This document shows positions 17,495 through 26,145 of a stretch of 46,814 nucleotides of DNA, one piece after another. A program made the position numbers and the translations under genes. The notes beneath the pieces were generated by a model, which was not told the DNA's origin, made no database searches, and worked only from the letters and a program-made list of their open reading frames with translations. Every line of letters starts with the position of its first letter. Positions within the stretch are counted from its first letter, which is position 1. The DNA is from Saprospiraceae bacterium (GTDB taxonomy: Bacteria; Bacteroidota; Bacteroidia; Chitinophagales; Saprospiraceae): NCBI GenBank assembly GCA_024762995.1, contig JANTGI010000008.1, forward strand, positions 1 through 46,814, given 5' to 3'.

Positions 17495-18409
17495 CTAAGC
17501 CGAGACCATTTTAGTATCCGGTGTTTTATTAGACCAGTAATAAGCCAGAGCCAAGCCTGACACGATGTCCCACACTCCCCAAAAAGCAGCCAATAGCATC
17601 ATGCCTCCGAGTCCGTCAAAAAATTCAAAAATGAGTGCCATTCCAAGAGCGGAGTTTTGGATGCCGGTTTCAATCGCAATTGTTCGCCGATCATTTTGAG
17701 CTAACTTAAATCCCGTTGCCGTAAGATACCCCAATAAGTACGCCAACAGATTGTGCCCAATCACCAAGAAAAGAACAAAATGGATATAACCCATAAAAAT
17801 GTCAAAATTTCCTGAAAAGGCAATCACCACAAACGCCAAAAAGACGACTATCGAAATAGGCTTTAGTAGCTTACTAATCTTATCTGCTATCTTGGGTTGA
17901 TATTGCCTGACTAGCATACCGGCGACCAAAGGCGCTCCCATGATAATGGCGATGAGCCTGTATAGCTTATAAGGATCTAACGCCACTTCCTTTAAAATAG
18001 CCCGAGTCGGTGGATATAGACTGCCCCAAAAATGAAAATTAAACGGGGTCATCACCACTGCCACCAACGTCGCAAAAGCCGTTAAACTCACGGACAACGC
18101 CGCATTGCCCTTTGCCAACTTACTCAAAAAATTAGAAATATTACCTCCGGGACAAGCTCCTACCATTATCAAACCTAAAGCAATACTAGGCATCGGCTTC
18201 ACAAAATAAACAATCAAAAAAGTCAACAAAGGCATCAAAACAAACTGCGATAATACTCCGGCAAATAGAATCTTTGGCTTTTGGAGCAAGCGCTGAAAAT
18301 CACTCACCCTAATATCTAATGCCACCCCAAACATAATGACGGCCAGAGTTATATTCAATGCCAATAAGTCGCCCTGCTCAAAATGTATTTTTACTTGATC
18401 TAACTCCAT
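17495..18409 (-). CDS. bile acid:sodium symporter family transporter
   Basis: 304 residues, nearly all hydrophobic, with about 8-10 membrane helices. The two crossover motifs of the ASBT/NTCP fold are visible: GACPGGNISNFLSKLAKGN and the ETGIQNSALGMAL helix that carries the Na-site residues. It should take up an organic anion with sodium; bile acids themselves are an unlikely natural substrate. It starts 5 bases after the acyl-CoA ligase gene, so the pair likely forms an uptake-and-activation operon. Confidence 0.88.
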   Translation of the reverse strand: MELDQVKIHFEQGDLLALNITLAVIMFGVALDIRVSDFQRLLQKPKILFAGVLSQFVLMPLLTFLIVYFVKPMPSIALGLIMVGACPGGNISNFLSKLAKGNAALSVSLTAFATLVAVVMTPFNFHFWGSLYPPTRAILKEVALDPYKLYRLIAIIMGAPLVAGMLVRQYQPKIADKISKLLKPISIVVFLAFVVIAFSGNFDIFMGYIHFVLFLVIGHNLLAYLLGYLTATGFKLAQNDRRTIAIETGIQNSALGMALIFEFFDGLGGMMLLAAFWGVWDIVSGLALAYYWSNKTPDTKMVSA

Positions 18410-18414
18410 ACCGA

Positions 18415-19974
18415 TTATGCGTCTTTTAATTCTTGACGAAGCACCTTCTTCAGTAATTTGCCGGTGGCACTCATGGGCAAGCTTGGGCGAATCTCTACCA
18501 TTCTTGGGTACTTATAGGCGGCCAGCTCTTCTTTCGTAAAATGAATAAGCTCTTCAGCCGTTGCAGAATGACCATCTTTTAGTACCACATAGGCTTTTAC
18601 TTCTTCGCCTTTTTCCTCGTCCGGTACGCCAATTACCGCTACTAGTGAAACCGCCGGATGCTTCATCATTACATCCTCTACTTCTCTCGGATAGACATTC
18701 AACCCGCCACGTATGATCATATCTTTTATCCTATCCACAATAAAAAAATCTCCGTCTTCATCCATGATTGCAATATCGCCGGAGTGCATCCAACCATTAC
18801 GCAATGCCTTGGCATTTGCTTCAGGTTTCTTGTAATAACCCTTCATCACGTTGTGACCGCGATAGACAATCTCCCCCTTTTCACCCACAGGAACCGTGTG
18901 GTCATGCTCATCTACCAGCTTGACCTCTACTCCCCATACAGCGGAACCGATGGAACCCGGTTTCCGCTTTCGAGTCAATTTATTAAAGGTGACCACCGGC
19001 GACCCTTCAGACATCCCATAACCTTCTAAAATCGGCACTCGAAATTTCTCTTCAAAATCCGTCAATACTTTTACCGGTAGAGAGGCCCCTCCCGAGACAG
19101 CCACCCGCATATACTGAGCAATAGTAGAAATATCATCTGCCGAAATCTTGGCGTTGGTCAGCGCCCAATACATCGTCGGGACGCCGGCAAAAAAGGTAAC
19201 TTTTTCCTTGAGTAGGAGACCAAACACGTTTTCCGGCGTAAATCTCGGCAATAATACATTGGTCGAACCCGCTAACACACCTGCGTTCATCTGTACCGAT
19301 TGACCAAATATATGAAACAAAGGCAAAACCGTTAACATAATATCTTCAGGCACTATCCGTATCATATCCCGAACCATGATGGCATTCATCAATAGGTTAG
19401 AATGACTTAACTCCGCCCCCTTGGGATGTCCCGTAGTCCCTGATGTATAAATAATCACAGCGGTGTCATTCTCTTGGGTCTGCCGAGTATCAAAAACAGG
19501 AGAAGCCCCATTCATTAACATCCCTAATGTTTCTGTTTTCCCGAAAGGGGATGGGGCGCCGGGATTTCCTGTAATCGTAAAAAATTGTTGGCATGAATCG
19601 ACTTGCGTAAATCCTTCATAACCTTGTGCGCCCATAGGTAAGGTGTCAGTGCCTTCAAAACAAAAATACGCCTTAGCCTCGCTGTCTTCCAAGTGATAGG
19701 CCACCTCATTATGTTTTAGTAAGACACTCAGCGGCACCACAACCGCTCCCGCTTTCAATATGCCAAAATATACGATTGGAAAATAGGGCAAATTCAAGCA
19801 ACTCAAGGCCACTTTATCTCCTTTTTGTATCCCGCGCGCTACTAAGGCATTTGCCACTTGGTTGGCCGCCCCATTAACTTGAGCAAAATTAAGTCGAGTG
19901 TCACCAAATATAAACGCTTCTTTGGCAGGCCTTTCTTTGGCAGAATCTTCAAGAATAAAGGCTAAGTTCATCAT
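18415..19974 (-). CDS. long-chain fatty acid-CoA ligase, AMP-binding
   Basis: 519 residues, typical of class I acyl-CoA synthetases. Motifs: TSGTTGHPKG (177-186), GYGMSE (318-323), HSGD (397-400), DRIKDMIIRGGLNVYP and the terminal catalytic Lys506 (ATGKLLKK). It should adenylate an acyl acid and load it onto CoA. The ATG at 19974 or the adjacent one at 19971 are both plausible. A -7-like box TATCTTTC lies 30 bases upstream. It is followed 5 bases later by the symporter gene. Confidence 0.92.
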   Translation of the reverse strand: MMNLAFILEDSAKERPAKEAFIFGDTRLNFAQVNGAANQVANALVARGIQKGDKVALSCLNLPYFPIVYFGILKAGAVVVPLSVLLKHNEVAYHLEDSEAKAYFCFEGTDTLPMGAQGYEGFTQVDSCQQFFTITGNPGAPSPFGKTETLGMLMNGASPVFDTRQTQENDTAVIIYTSGTTGHPKGAELSHSNLLMNAIMVRDMIRIVPEDIMLTVLPLFHIFGQSVQMNAGVLAGSTNVLLPRFTPENVFGLLLKEKVTFFAGVPTMYWALTNAKISADDISTIAQYMRVAVSGGASLPVKVLTDFEEKFRVPILEGYGMSEGSPVVTFNKLTRKRKPGSIGSAVWGVEVKLVDEHDHTVPVGEKGEIVYRGHNVMKGYYKKPEANAKALRNGWMHSGDIAIMDEDGDFFIVDRIKDMIIRGGLNVYPREVEDVMMKHPAVSLVAVIGVPDEEKGEEVKAYVVLKDGHSATAEELIHFTKEELAAYKYPRMVEIRPSLPMSATGKLLKKVLRQELKDA

Positions 19975-20004
19975 ATGTCAATCGTTTTTTTTTATTTAAA
20001 GCCT

Positions 20005-20012
20005 GAAAGATA
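20005..20012 (-). promoter_or_regulatory. -7-like promoter box TATCTTTC (minus strand)
   Basis: One mismatch to TAnnTTTG, positioned 30 bases before the ligase ATG. Confidence 0.4.
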
Positions 20013-20084
20013 GTAAAAAAAAGTGACTACGAAACATTGTGTGTATAACATCGTGTCTCCTTTTCAAAATTTTGGTCAATTCAA

Positions 20085-20112
20085 ACTCCATAGGAGTGAC
20101 ACCTTTGTCGCC
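20085..20112. repeat. REP-like short palindrome plus conserved tail
   Basis: ACTCC-ATA-GGAGT (20085-20097) forms a small hairpin, followed by GACACCTTTGTCGCCC. The reverse complement of the tail recurs nearly intact at 41654-41668 (GGGCGACAAGGTG). Together these suggest a dispersed short repeat. It lies in the intergenic gap 19975-20236. Confidence 0.4.
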
Positions 20113-20236
20113 CGTTCAAATTTTTTCTTAATCAAGGCGGATTTTGGAGGCATAGCAGGTTATGACGACCACTAGCCCTGTCTGGAATATTGTTTTTGTG
20201 CAATCTGTTATATACACCGAAACATTTGGCTGCCAA

Positions 20237-21511
20237 TCAAGACAAAGTCAAATATAAAAAGAAAACCGAAAATCCTCCCAAAAACAGTATGCCCAACCAA
20301 CTCAGCACCCGCATCCAGGCCGGTGGCCGAGCTCCTTGCGGAAAATCTTTAGCCGTCACCAGCTGAAAATTTACCACTGCAACAAAGGGCGCAATCAAAA
20401 ACGAAATGGTGGTAGCCAAATCTACCAAAGCCTTAAAACCCTTTGGATTATGTTGCCAAAAAAGCATATAGTACAATATGCCAAATGCGCCTAACAGCAA
20501 AATAACAATCGCCCCATTATAGAATTTTTGGTCATTGAGCGCTTCCTTTGCTTCCTTTCGATTTAAAAACAACAACTCTGCCGTACGCTCCAGCACACGA
20601 GCATAACCATCCATTACCGAAATAGACGTTCCAAACATAATAGAAAAAGCAGAAGCGGCAACTATCCAATAACTCCAAGCACCAATCGTCTGGGTGTACA
20701 TCTCAACCACTTGATTGGCAAATACCGCACTTGAACCGGCCATTTGTGTGCCTGTGTCATACATCAAATAAGCCCCTAAAGTCACAAAACAAATAGACAA
20801 CAATGCAGTCGCGATATACCCAAAGTTGAAATCAAACAAACTTTCTTTCAAGGTGGGGTGATACCCCGTTTGCTTGATGCGCTCTACCGTCCATAGACTA
20901 GTCCAAGCAGACATGTCCACTGCCGTAGGCATCCACCCCATCAAGGCAATTAAAAACAGGATGGTCGCATCATCAGACCAGTTGATGTCGGGAAGAAAAT
21001 CCGCTTGCTTTGCCTGTGGCCCATGGATTAGCGCCAGGACGAAAGCCAATATGGTACTCAATAATAAGACGCCGCCAATCACCTTAATCAAAGAATCCAA
21101 CGTTTTATACTGCCCAACAACCAATAGCACCAAACCAAACAAAAACAAACCAATGGTCACCCACAGCAAATTCCCGATGCCAAATAAATTATCCAAAAAA
21201 CCCGCCGTGACGACTCCGACCGCCGCCATCACAAAAAACATCGACGCAATCGTCAAGATAAAATATCCCCACAATACCCATTTTCCCATCTTGTAATACC
21301 CATCTATCAGACTTTCTCCTGTCGCATTCGCATACCGAGTTGCATAGTTAAAAAAAGGATATTTTAGTAGGTTGGCCAACAAAATCAAGCCCAAGAGCCC
21401 AAATCCATACATCGCTCCTGCCCGAGTGGATTGTACCAAATGAGACACCCCAATAGCCATCGAAGCAAAAATAATCCCCGGCCCAATCGTTTTCAAAAGA
21501 TTCGATTTCAT
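20237..21511 (-). CDS. divergent Nramp-like transporter
   Basis: 424 residues with about 11 membrane helices and the overall Nramp/APC layout (GPGIIFASMAIG near the start, GAMYGFGLL after helix 1). Classical Nramps have the metal-ligand motif DPGN in helix 1 and MPH in helix 6. Here the aligned positions read GVSHLV and MPTAVDMS, so neither DPGN nor the methionine of MPH is kept in its usual form. The usual reading would be a divalent metal importer, but the substrate is uncertain. A TACATTTG box lies 15 bases upstream of the ATG. Confidence 0.85.
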   Translation of the reverse strand: MKSNLLKTIGPGIIFASMAIGVSHLVQSTRAGAMYGFGLLGLILLANLLKYPFFNYATRYANATGESLIDGYYKMGKWVLWGYFILTIASMFFVMAAVGVVTAGFLDNLFGIGNLLWVTIGLFLFGLVLLVVGQYKTLDSLIKVIGGVLLLSTILAFVLALIHGPQAKQADFLPDINWSDDATILFLIALMGWMPTAVDMSAWTSLWTVERIKQTGYHPTLKESLFDFNFGYIATALLSICFVTLGAYLMYDTGTQMAGSSAVFANQVVEMYTQTIGAWSYWIVAASAFSIMFGTSISVMDGYARVLERTAELLFLNRKEAKEALNDQKFYNGAIVILLLGAFGILYYMLFWQHNPKGFKALVDLATTISFLIAPFVAVVNFQLVTAKDFPQGARPPAWMRVLSWLGILFLGGFSVFFLYLTLS

Positions 21512-21526
21512 ACCTTTTTGTTTTCA

Positions 21527-21534
21527 CAAATGTA
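21527..21534 (-). promoter_or_regulatory. -7 promoter box TACATTTG (minus strand)
   Basis: Exact TAnnTTTG match 15 bases before the Nramp-like ATG (21509-21511). The region between here and mtaB also carries the short MITE-like element D. Confidence 0.6.
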
Positions 21535-21544
21535 GTAAAAAAAC

Positions 21545-21602
21545 AGAACTGTCTAGGTGCCCCTGTCTTTAGGTAAAAACTTGCGGATGCCTAAACATTT
21601 AC
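21545..21602. repeat. MITE-like palindromic element, short form (copy D)
   Basis: 58 bases, the same size as copy C. Left end AGAACTGTCTAGGTGCCCC, right end (reverse complement) GTAAATGTTTAGGCATCCGC; the centre contains CTTTAGGTAAAAACTTGC, matching the centre of copy C. It lies between the divergent Nramp-like and mtaB promoters. Confidence 0.65.
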
Positions 21603-21702
21603 CAAGCAAAACTACTGAAACGCTTCTCAAGAAAATCAATATCATGTACTCAGACCCCTTCCCGGGAAATTCGCCGCCTTGTATCAACAATTTTTTTTCC
21701 CT

Positions 21703-21710
21703 TATCTTTG
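21703..21710 (+). promoter_or_regulatory. -7 promoter box TATCTTTG for mtaB
   Basis: Exact TAnnTTTG match with CTTG (21679-21682) 20 bases upstream as -33. The box ends only 8 bases before the mtaB ATG (21719), so the message would start almost at the codon. Confidence 0.7.
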
Positions 21711-21718
21711 CAAACCTT

Positions 21719-23062
21719 ATGACACCACAGACAGTAGCATTTAATACTTTGGGTTGCAAACTCAACTTTTCGGAGACATCCACCATCGGACGGCAATTTA
21801 CCCGTGCAGGTTATACGACTGTTCCGTTTGATGAAGCGGCCGATGTCTATGTAATCAATACCTGTTCGGTTACGGATTTCGCAGACAAAAAATGCCGCCA
21901 GATAGTTAGGCGTGCGCTAAAGACTGCACCCGATGCCTTTGTTATCGTAACAGGCTGCTATGCCCAATTAAAGCCGGATGAAATCGCTGAAATTCCCGGT
22001 GTGGATTTGGTGATGGGTGCCGGAGAAAAGTTCAAAATTTTAGATTATCTTGATGATTTGAAAAAGCTACCCGGCAAAGGGGTTGTTCACGCCGGTCAAA
22101 TCAATACCGTCAATACCTTTGAAAACGCCTTTTCTTTTGGAGACCGTACACGTTCTTTTCTAAAAGTCCAAGATGGATGCTCCTACAAATGTACGTTTTG
22201 CACGATTCCCCAAGCCAGAGGAGCCAGCCGAAGCAATACCATCGAAAGCATTCTGCAAAATGCTCAGGAAATTGCTCGCCTAGGTGCCAAAGAAATCATA
22301 CTCACCGGTGTTAATATTGGAGATTTTGGCAACGGGACAGAGGTCATCGATGGCATTCGTCCCAAAAAAGAAGCTCTTTTTATCGACCTTATCAAAGAAT
22401 TAGATCAAGTAGAAGGCATCGAGCGCTATCGAATTTCCTCTATTGAGCCCAACCTACTGACCAAAGAAATCATTGAATTTGTCGCACAATCGAAGCGCTT
22501 CATGCCCCATTTTCACATCCCGTTGCAGTCCGGTAATAACCGCATTCTAAAAGAGATGAAACGTCGTTACAAACGGGAATTATTTGCCGAAAGGGTCGCT
22601 ACCATCAAAAAGGTCATGCCACATGCTTGTATTGGAGTAGATGTCATCGTAGGTTTTCCGGGAGAGACGGAAGCAGATTTTAAAGATACTTACCGATTTA
22701 TCCAAGACTTGGATGTCAGTTATTTGCATGTATTTACCTATTCCGAAAGGCCCAATACGCCTGCTATCGACATGGATGGCCGAGTCCCCATGGAAGAGCG
22801 TCGAGCCCGCAATCAGATGTTGAGAATCCTTTCGGAAAAAAAGCGGGCCGCCTTTTACTCTACTTTTGAAGGTCAAAAGTTAGAAGTTTTGGTAGAAAAC
22901 TCCAAAAAAGAAGGCAAGTTGACCGGTTTTACCAAAAATTATATCAAAGTTGAATTGGCTCAAGGCTCTGCGTCTGTCAATGATTTGGTGCCCGTCCAAC
23001 TCGGTCGTTTCACCGGCAACAATACCATGCCCGCTGTCACCTTATCTCCTTCCAATGTCTAA
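21719..23062 (+). CDS. mtaB: tRNA t6A37 methylthiotransferase
   Basis: 447 residues. I chose the ATG at 21719 rather than the upstream extension (21557) because it directly precedes the conserved NTLGCKLNFSE start and follows a promoter box. Cys13, Cys49 and Cys80 are the auxiliary [4Fe-4S] ligands (UPF0004 domain); CSYKCTFC (Cys154, 158, 161) is the radical-SAM cluster motif; a TRAM domain closes the protein. This pattern and length fit MtaB (ms2t6A in ANN-decoding tRNAs) rather than MiaB or RimO. The TetR gene overlaps its stop by 8 bases (ATGTCTAA). Confidence 0.93.
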   Translation: MTPQTVAFNTLGCKLNFSETSTIGRQFTRAGYTTVPFDEAADVYVINTCSVTDFADKKCRQIVRRALKTAPDAFVIVTGCYAQLKPDEIAEIPGVDLVMGAGEKFKILDYLDDLKKLPGKGVVHAGQINTVNTFENAFSFGDRTRSFLKVQDGCSYKCTFCTIPQARGASRSNTIESILQNAQEIARLGAKEIILTGVNIGDFGNGTEVIDGIRPKKEALFIDLIKELDQVEGIERYRISSIEPNLLTKEIIEFVAQSKRFMPHFHIPLQSGNNRILKEMKRRYKRELFAERVATIKKVMPHACIGVDVIVGFPGETEADFKDTYRFIQDLDVSYLHVFTYSERPNTPAIDMDGRVPMEERRARNQMLRILSEKKRAAFYSTFEGQKLEVLVENSKKEGKLTGFTKNYIKVELAQGSASVNDLVPVQLGRFTGNNTMPAVTLSPSNV

Positions 23063-23600
23063 TAAGACAAAAGAACGCATTCTATCCACTGCGCTGACTC
23101 TTTTTAATGAAAAAGGATTGAGCCAAGTACCCACTCGTGCCATCTCCGAGCACCTACACATTAGTCAAGGGCATCTGACCTATTACTTTCACAAGCGGAC
23201 GGACATCTTGAATACATTGTTTAGTCATTACGAAGATCAATTTACAATCTTATTGGACACGCCCGTCGAAAATGTGGATAAATATGATTTTTTCGCTTGG
23301 CTAAAAGCACTCTTAGAAATCAATTATACTTTTCGGTTTTTGTTTTTAGATTTTGCGCAAGTCATGCGGGAAAGTCCTGTTTTTAAGCAAACATACCTAA
23401 AACTTCGGCATTTGCGCAAGCAGAAATTTATGGAATTTATGAATTTGCTTTCGCCAAATGGGGACGATTTTTCCTTGGTTTATCAGCAAGTGGAGTTAAT
23501 TCTTGAATTTGGAATGCTCTACGACATCATGGAAAAACCCGAGAATAATCTACAAATTTTGGCAAAACTAGAATCGGACTTAAGGAGTATCTTTGCGTAA
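23055..23600 (+). CDS. TetR/AcrR family transcriptional regulator
   Basis: 181 residues. The N-terminal helix-turn-helix lies at about residues 25-50 (TRAISEHLHISQGHLTYYF), matching the TetR DNA-binding domain, and the C-terminal ligand domain is short and helical. I chose the ATG at 23055, which overlaps the mtaB stop by 8 bases; the longer frame back to 22950 lies inside mtaB. The target is unknown; the flanking SdpI-like gene on the opposite strand is a candidate. Confidence 0.87.
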   Translation: MSNKTKERILSTALTLFNEKGLSQVPTRAISEHLHISQGHLTYYFHKRTDILNTLFSHYEDQFTILLDTPVENVDKYDFFAWLKALLEINYTFRFLFLDFAQVMRESPVFKQTYLKLRHLRKQKFMEFMNLLSPNGDDFSLVYQQVELILEFGMLYDIMEKPENNLQILAKLESDLRSIFA

Positions 23601-23611
23601 GCGCAACCCTA

Positions 23612-23947
23612 TCAAAATCGCTTTTTTAGCGCAAGCTCCGTCGCTACCATCGGAGAAATAATCAACGCCACGAATAAGCCAACAAACGGAATCGCTAAAT
23701 TATCTCTGCCCACTCCCGGAAGATACGGAGCCGCTAGACCCAAGGCGACCAAACCCAAGCCGGCCCACTGGAAAGATATCGCCGAATAACGCTGGGCAAA
23801 ATCCCATGCTTTTTGGCTACTGCGTGCTCGCTTCGTATGGTAGCCTGCCCGGTTCGTAATTTCTTTTTTGGGACGAAGCTTGGACAGCCAACCCATCGCA
23901 AAATAAAAAATACCCGCTAAATAAACCACCAACAGTAAGTTGTCCAT
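23612..23947 (-). CDS. SdpI/YhfL-like small membrane protein
   Basis: 111 residues with about three transmembrane helices. The central NRAGYHTKRARSSQKAWDFAQRYSA segment fits the SdpI-family signature (GxRTxxxxxSxxxWxxAxRxxG). B. subtilis SdpI is an immunity and signalling protein, but most family members have no known role. It is convergent with the TetR gene, 11 bases apart. Confidence 0.7.
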   Translation of the reverse strand: MDNLLLVVYLAGIFYFAMGWLSKLRPKKEITNRAGYHTKRARSSQKAWDFAQRYSAISFQWAGLGLVALGLAAPYLPGVGRDNLAIPFVGLFVALIISPMVATELALKKRF

Positions 23948-24026
23948 AATCCTTTTGGAGACAAAAATAAAACAAAATCACCAAAAACACTGTCAATAAT
24001 CATCAAAATAATAGTAGAATCTTTAT

Positions 24027-24034
24027 TACATTTG
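24027..24034 (+). promoter_or_regulatory. -7 promoter box TACATTTG for fumC
   Basis: Exact TAnnTTTG match ending 32 bases before the fumC ATG at 24067. It overlaps the in-frame TTG at 24034, which argues against that longer start. Confidence 0.6.
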
Positions 24035-24066
24035 TGCTTAGCCTTTATTTAACAAAATTCGTCAAA

Positions 24067-25473
24067 ATGACTTACAGAATAGAAAAAGACAGTATCGGCA
24101 AGGTCAAAGTGCCCGCTGAAAAATATTGGGGTGCACAAACTCAACGCTCCTTTGAAAACTTCAAAATTGGTAGCGGTAAAATGCCTATCGAAATTATTCG
24201 TGCTTTTGCCATCCTTAAAAAAGCAGCCGCACAGGCCAATGCAGAACTAGGAGTATTGCCCAAAAACAAATCAACACTTATCGGAAAAGTCGCTGACGAA
24301 ATCCTTAAAGGCGATTTGGACGATCAATTTCCCTTGGTGGTTTGGCAAACCGGTAGCGGTACCCAATCCAATATGAACATGAATGAGGTGATTGCCAATC
24401 GAGCTCATGTCCTAAAAGGAGGGAAGTTGACCGATGAAAAGAAAATTATCCACCCCAACGATGATGTAAACAAGTCCCAAAGCTCTAATGACACTTTCCC
24501 GACGGCCATGCACATTGCTGCCTACAAAATGCTGATGGAGACAACCATACCGGGAATTAAAGCATTGCGCAACACACTCGCCGCTAAGTCCAAAGAGTTT
24601 AAAAAAGTGGTGAAGATTGGGCGGACTCACTTTATGGATGCTACTCCTTTGACTGTTGGGCAGGAGTTTTCCGGTTATGTAGCTCAATTGGATCATGGCT
24701 TAAAAGCCATTGAGTTCTCCCTTAAACATCTTTCTGAGTTAGCGTTGGGTGGGACGGCTGTCGGCACCGGCCTAAATACCCCCTACGGCTATGACAAGTT
24801 AGTGGCAGCCAAAATCGCTAAACTTACCGGCTATCCTTTTAAAACAGCTCCAAATAAATTTGAAGCATTGGCCGCTCACGATGCCATCGTAGAAGCGCAT
24901 GGCGCTCTAAAAACCGTCGCCGTTTCTCTAATGAAAATTGGTAATGACATCAGAATGCTTGCTTCCGGTCCTAGAAGTGGGATTGGAGAGCTCATCATTC
25001 CCGCCAACGAGCCGGGCTCATCCATCATGCCCGGCAAGGTCAATCCTACACAAACGGAAGCGTTGACAATGGTCGCAGCCCAAGTATTGGGTAATGATGT
25101 GGCCATTAATGTAGGTGGAGCTACGGGACATTTTGAGTTGAATGTATTTAAGCCGATGATGATAGACAATTTCTTGAAGTCTGCTCGTTTAATCGGTGAT
25201 GCTTGTCGGTCTTTCGACAAAAATCTGGCTCAAGGTATCCAACCAAATTATAAGCGAATCCAAGAGATGCTTGAAAATTCTCTAATGTTGGTGACCGCAT
25301 TAAATACCAAAATAGGATATGACAATGCCGCCAAAATTGCGAAGAAAGCCTACAAAGAAGATACGACTTTGAGAGAAGCGGCTATTTCTTTAGGTTTATT
25401 GACTTCAGAAGAATTTTCTAAGTATGTCAGGCCGGAGAAAATGATTAGCGGCTTGCCTAAACCAAAGAAGTAA
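24067..25473 (+). CDS. fumC: class II fumarate hydratase
   Basis: 468 residues, the family's normal length. It has [14 protein letters not shown] and [15 protein letters not shown] substrate loops and the fumarate-lyase signature [11 protein letters not shown]. It interconverts fumarate and malate in the TCA cycle without an iron-sulfur cluster. I prefer the ATG at 24067 (MTYRIEKDS), since the TTG at 24034 lies in the promoter. It is monocistronic and ended by a structured terminator at 25524. Confidence 0.96.
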   Translation: MTYRIEKDSIGKVKVPAEKYWGAQTQRSFENFKIGSGKMPIEIIRAFAILKKAAAQANAELGVLPKNKSTLIGKVADEILKGDLDDQFPLVVWQTGSGTQSNMNMNEVIANRAHVLKGGKLTDEKKIIHPNDDVNKSQSSNDTFPTAMHIAAYKMLMETTIPGIKALRNTLAAKSKEFKKVVKIGRTHFMDATPLTVGQEFSGYVAQLDHGLKAIEFSLKHLSELALGGTAVGTGLNTPYGYDKLVAAKIAKLTGYPFKTAPNKFEALAAHDAIVEAHGALKTVAVSLMKIGNDIRMLASGPRSGIGELIIPANEPGSSIMPGKVNPTQTEALTMVAAQVLGNDVAINVGGATGHFELNVFKPMMIDNFLKSARLIGDACRSFDKNLAQGIQPNYKRIQEMLENSLMLVTALNTKIGYDNAAKIAKKAYKEDTTLREAAISLGLLTSEEFSKYVRPEKMISGLPKPKK

Positions 25474-25523
25474 AAAACTGTTTACTTTAGACAGAAAATG
25501 AGTTGAATTGACTCAATGATACG

Positions 25524-25606
25524 GCAACCAGACCTTCGAAGACTGCATATATTTTGAGGCATTAGTGACCTCCGTCCGCAGTCAATTAGGCTGGTTGCTT
25601 TTTTTT
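25524..25606 (+). terminator. branched terminator downstream of fumC
   Basis: The outer stem GCAACCAG (25524-25531) pairs with CTGGTTGC (25591-25598) and is followed by eight Ts. Inside are a self-complementary CTTCGAAG (25534-25541), a GACTGC/GCAGTC stem (25541-25546 with 25578-25583; shares base 25541) and a GAGG/CCTC stem (25556-25559 with 25569-25572). This is far more elaborate than an ordinary terminator hairpin. Confidence 0.65.
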
Positions 25607-25614
25607 ATTCTTTT

Positions 25615-25630
25615 GTAACTGTTTAGGTAC
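25615..25630. repeat. solo end of the MITE-like family (copy E)
   Basis: GTAACTGTTTAGGTAC matches the terminal repeat of copies A and B exactly, but no partner end was found downstream. It may be a decayed half element. The rest of the 233-base gap after fumC holds only the terminator. Confidence 0.4.
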
Positions 25631-25706
25631 TCAAATCCTATAAAACGTTTGTTTTGCTTGTCGCTGCGGCAGCCCAATCAGTTTTTCAAAGCCCAAAAAT
25701 CTGCGG

Positions 25707-26114
25707 CTACTCCTCCAAAATCTCATCGTTGTCCTCATGCAAATCCACCAGCCAAACACCCTTTAGGTTGACTAGTTGAACAGAGTTGGAGATTATTTCT
25801 CCTTCTTCTACAATTTGGTAAGTGCAAATGGCGGTATCTTTCTGGACGACACAAGAAATATTTTGGATCTCCGAAAAATCATTGCCGGAAGTCGAATCTG
25901 TATCGTCAGAAATTTCTGCAATCTCTTTAAGCCAGTTGATAGTAATAGGAGTACTTAGCGTTTCTGCTTGCGCAAATTGACCGGCATCCACTAATTTTTG
26001 CCATTGAACAAAGACGGCTTCGGGGCCATTAGCGCCTTCCCGTTGGGAGTCACTTTTGCAGCTCATAACAAGGAGATAAAAACCACATAGCAAAATGAAA
26101 CAAACTGTTTTCAT
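25707..26114 (-). CDS. small lipoprotein, DUF4878-like
   Basis: 135 residues. The signal peptide ends in a lipobox LVMSC (Cys19). The mature part (EAVFVQWQKLVDAGQFAQAETLSTP, then a short beta-rich half) resembles DUF4878 or NTF2-like small lipoproteins: a helical start and a cupped beta sheet. Function is unknown. It ends 233 bases beyond fumC and starts 31 bases after the dnaN stop, so it may be read through from dnaN. Confidence 0.7.
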   Translation of the reverse strand: MKTVCFILLCGFYLLVMSCKSDSQREGANGPEAVFVQWQKLVDAGQFAQAETLSTPITINWLKEIAEISDDTDSTSGNDFSEIQNISCVVQKDTAICTYQIVEEGEIISNSVQLVNLKGVWLVDLHEDNDEILEE

Positions 26115-26145
26115 CAGACCCTAATAGTTGTTCAAAAAGACATCC

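Noticed and set aside
12340-20062. Shared ATACATCGTGTCT-like string at 12341-12360 (inverted) and 20045-20062
   Set aside because: Only about 12-14 bases and imperfect; too short to call a repeat from two copies.
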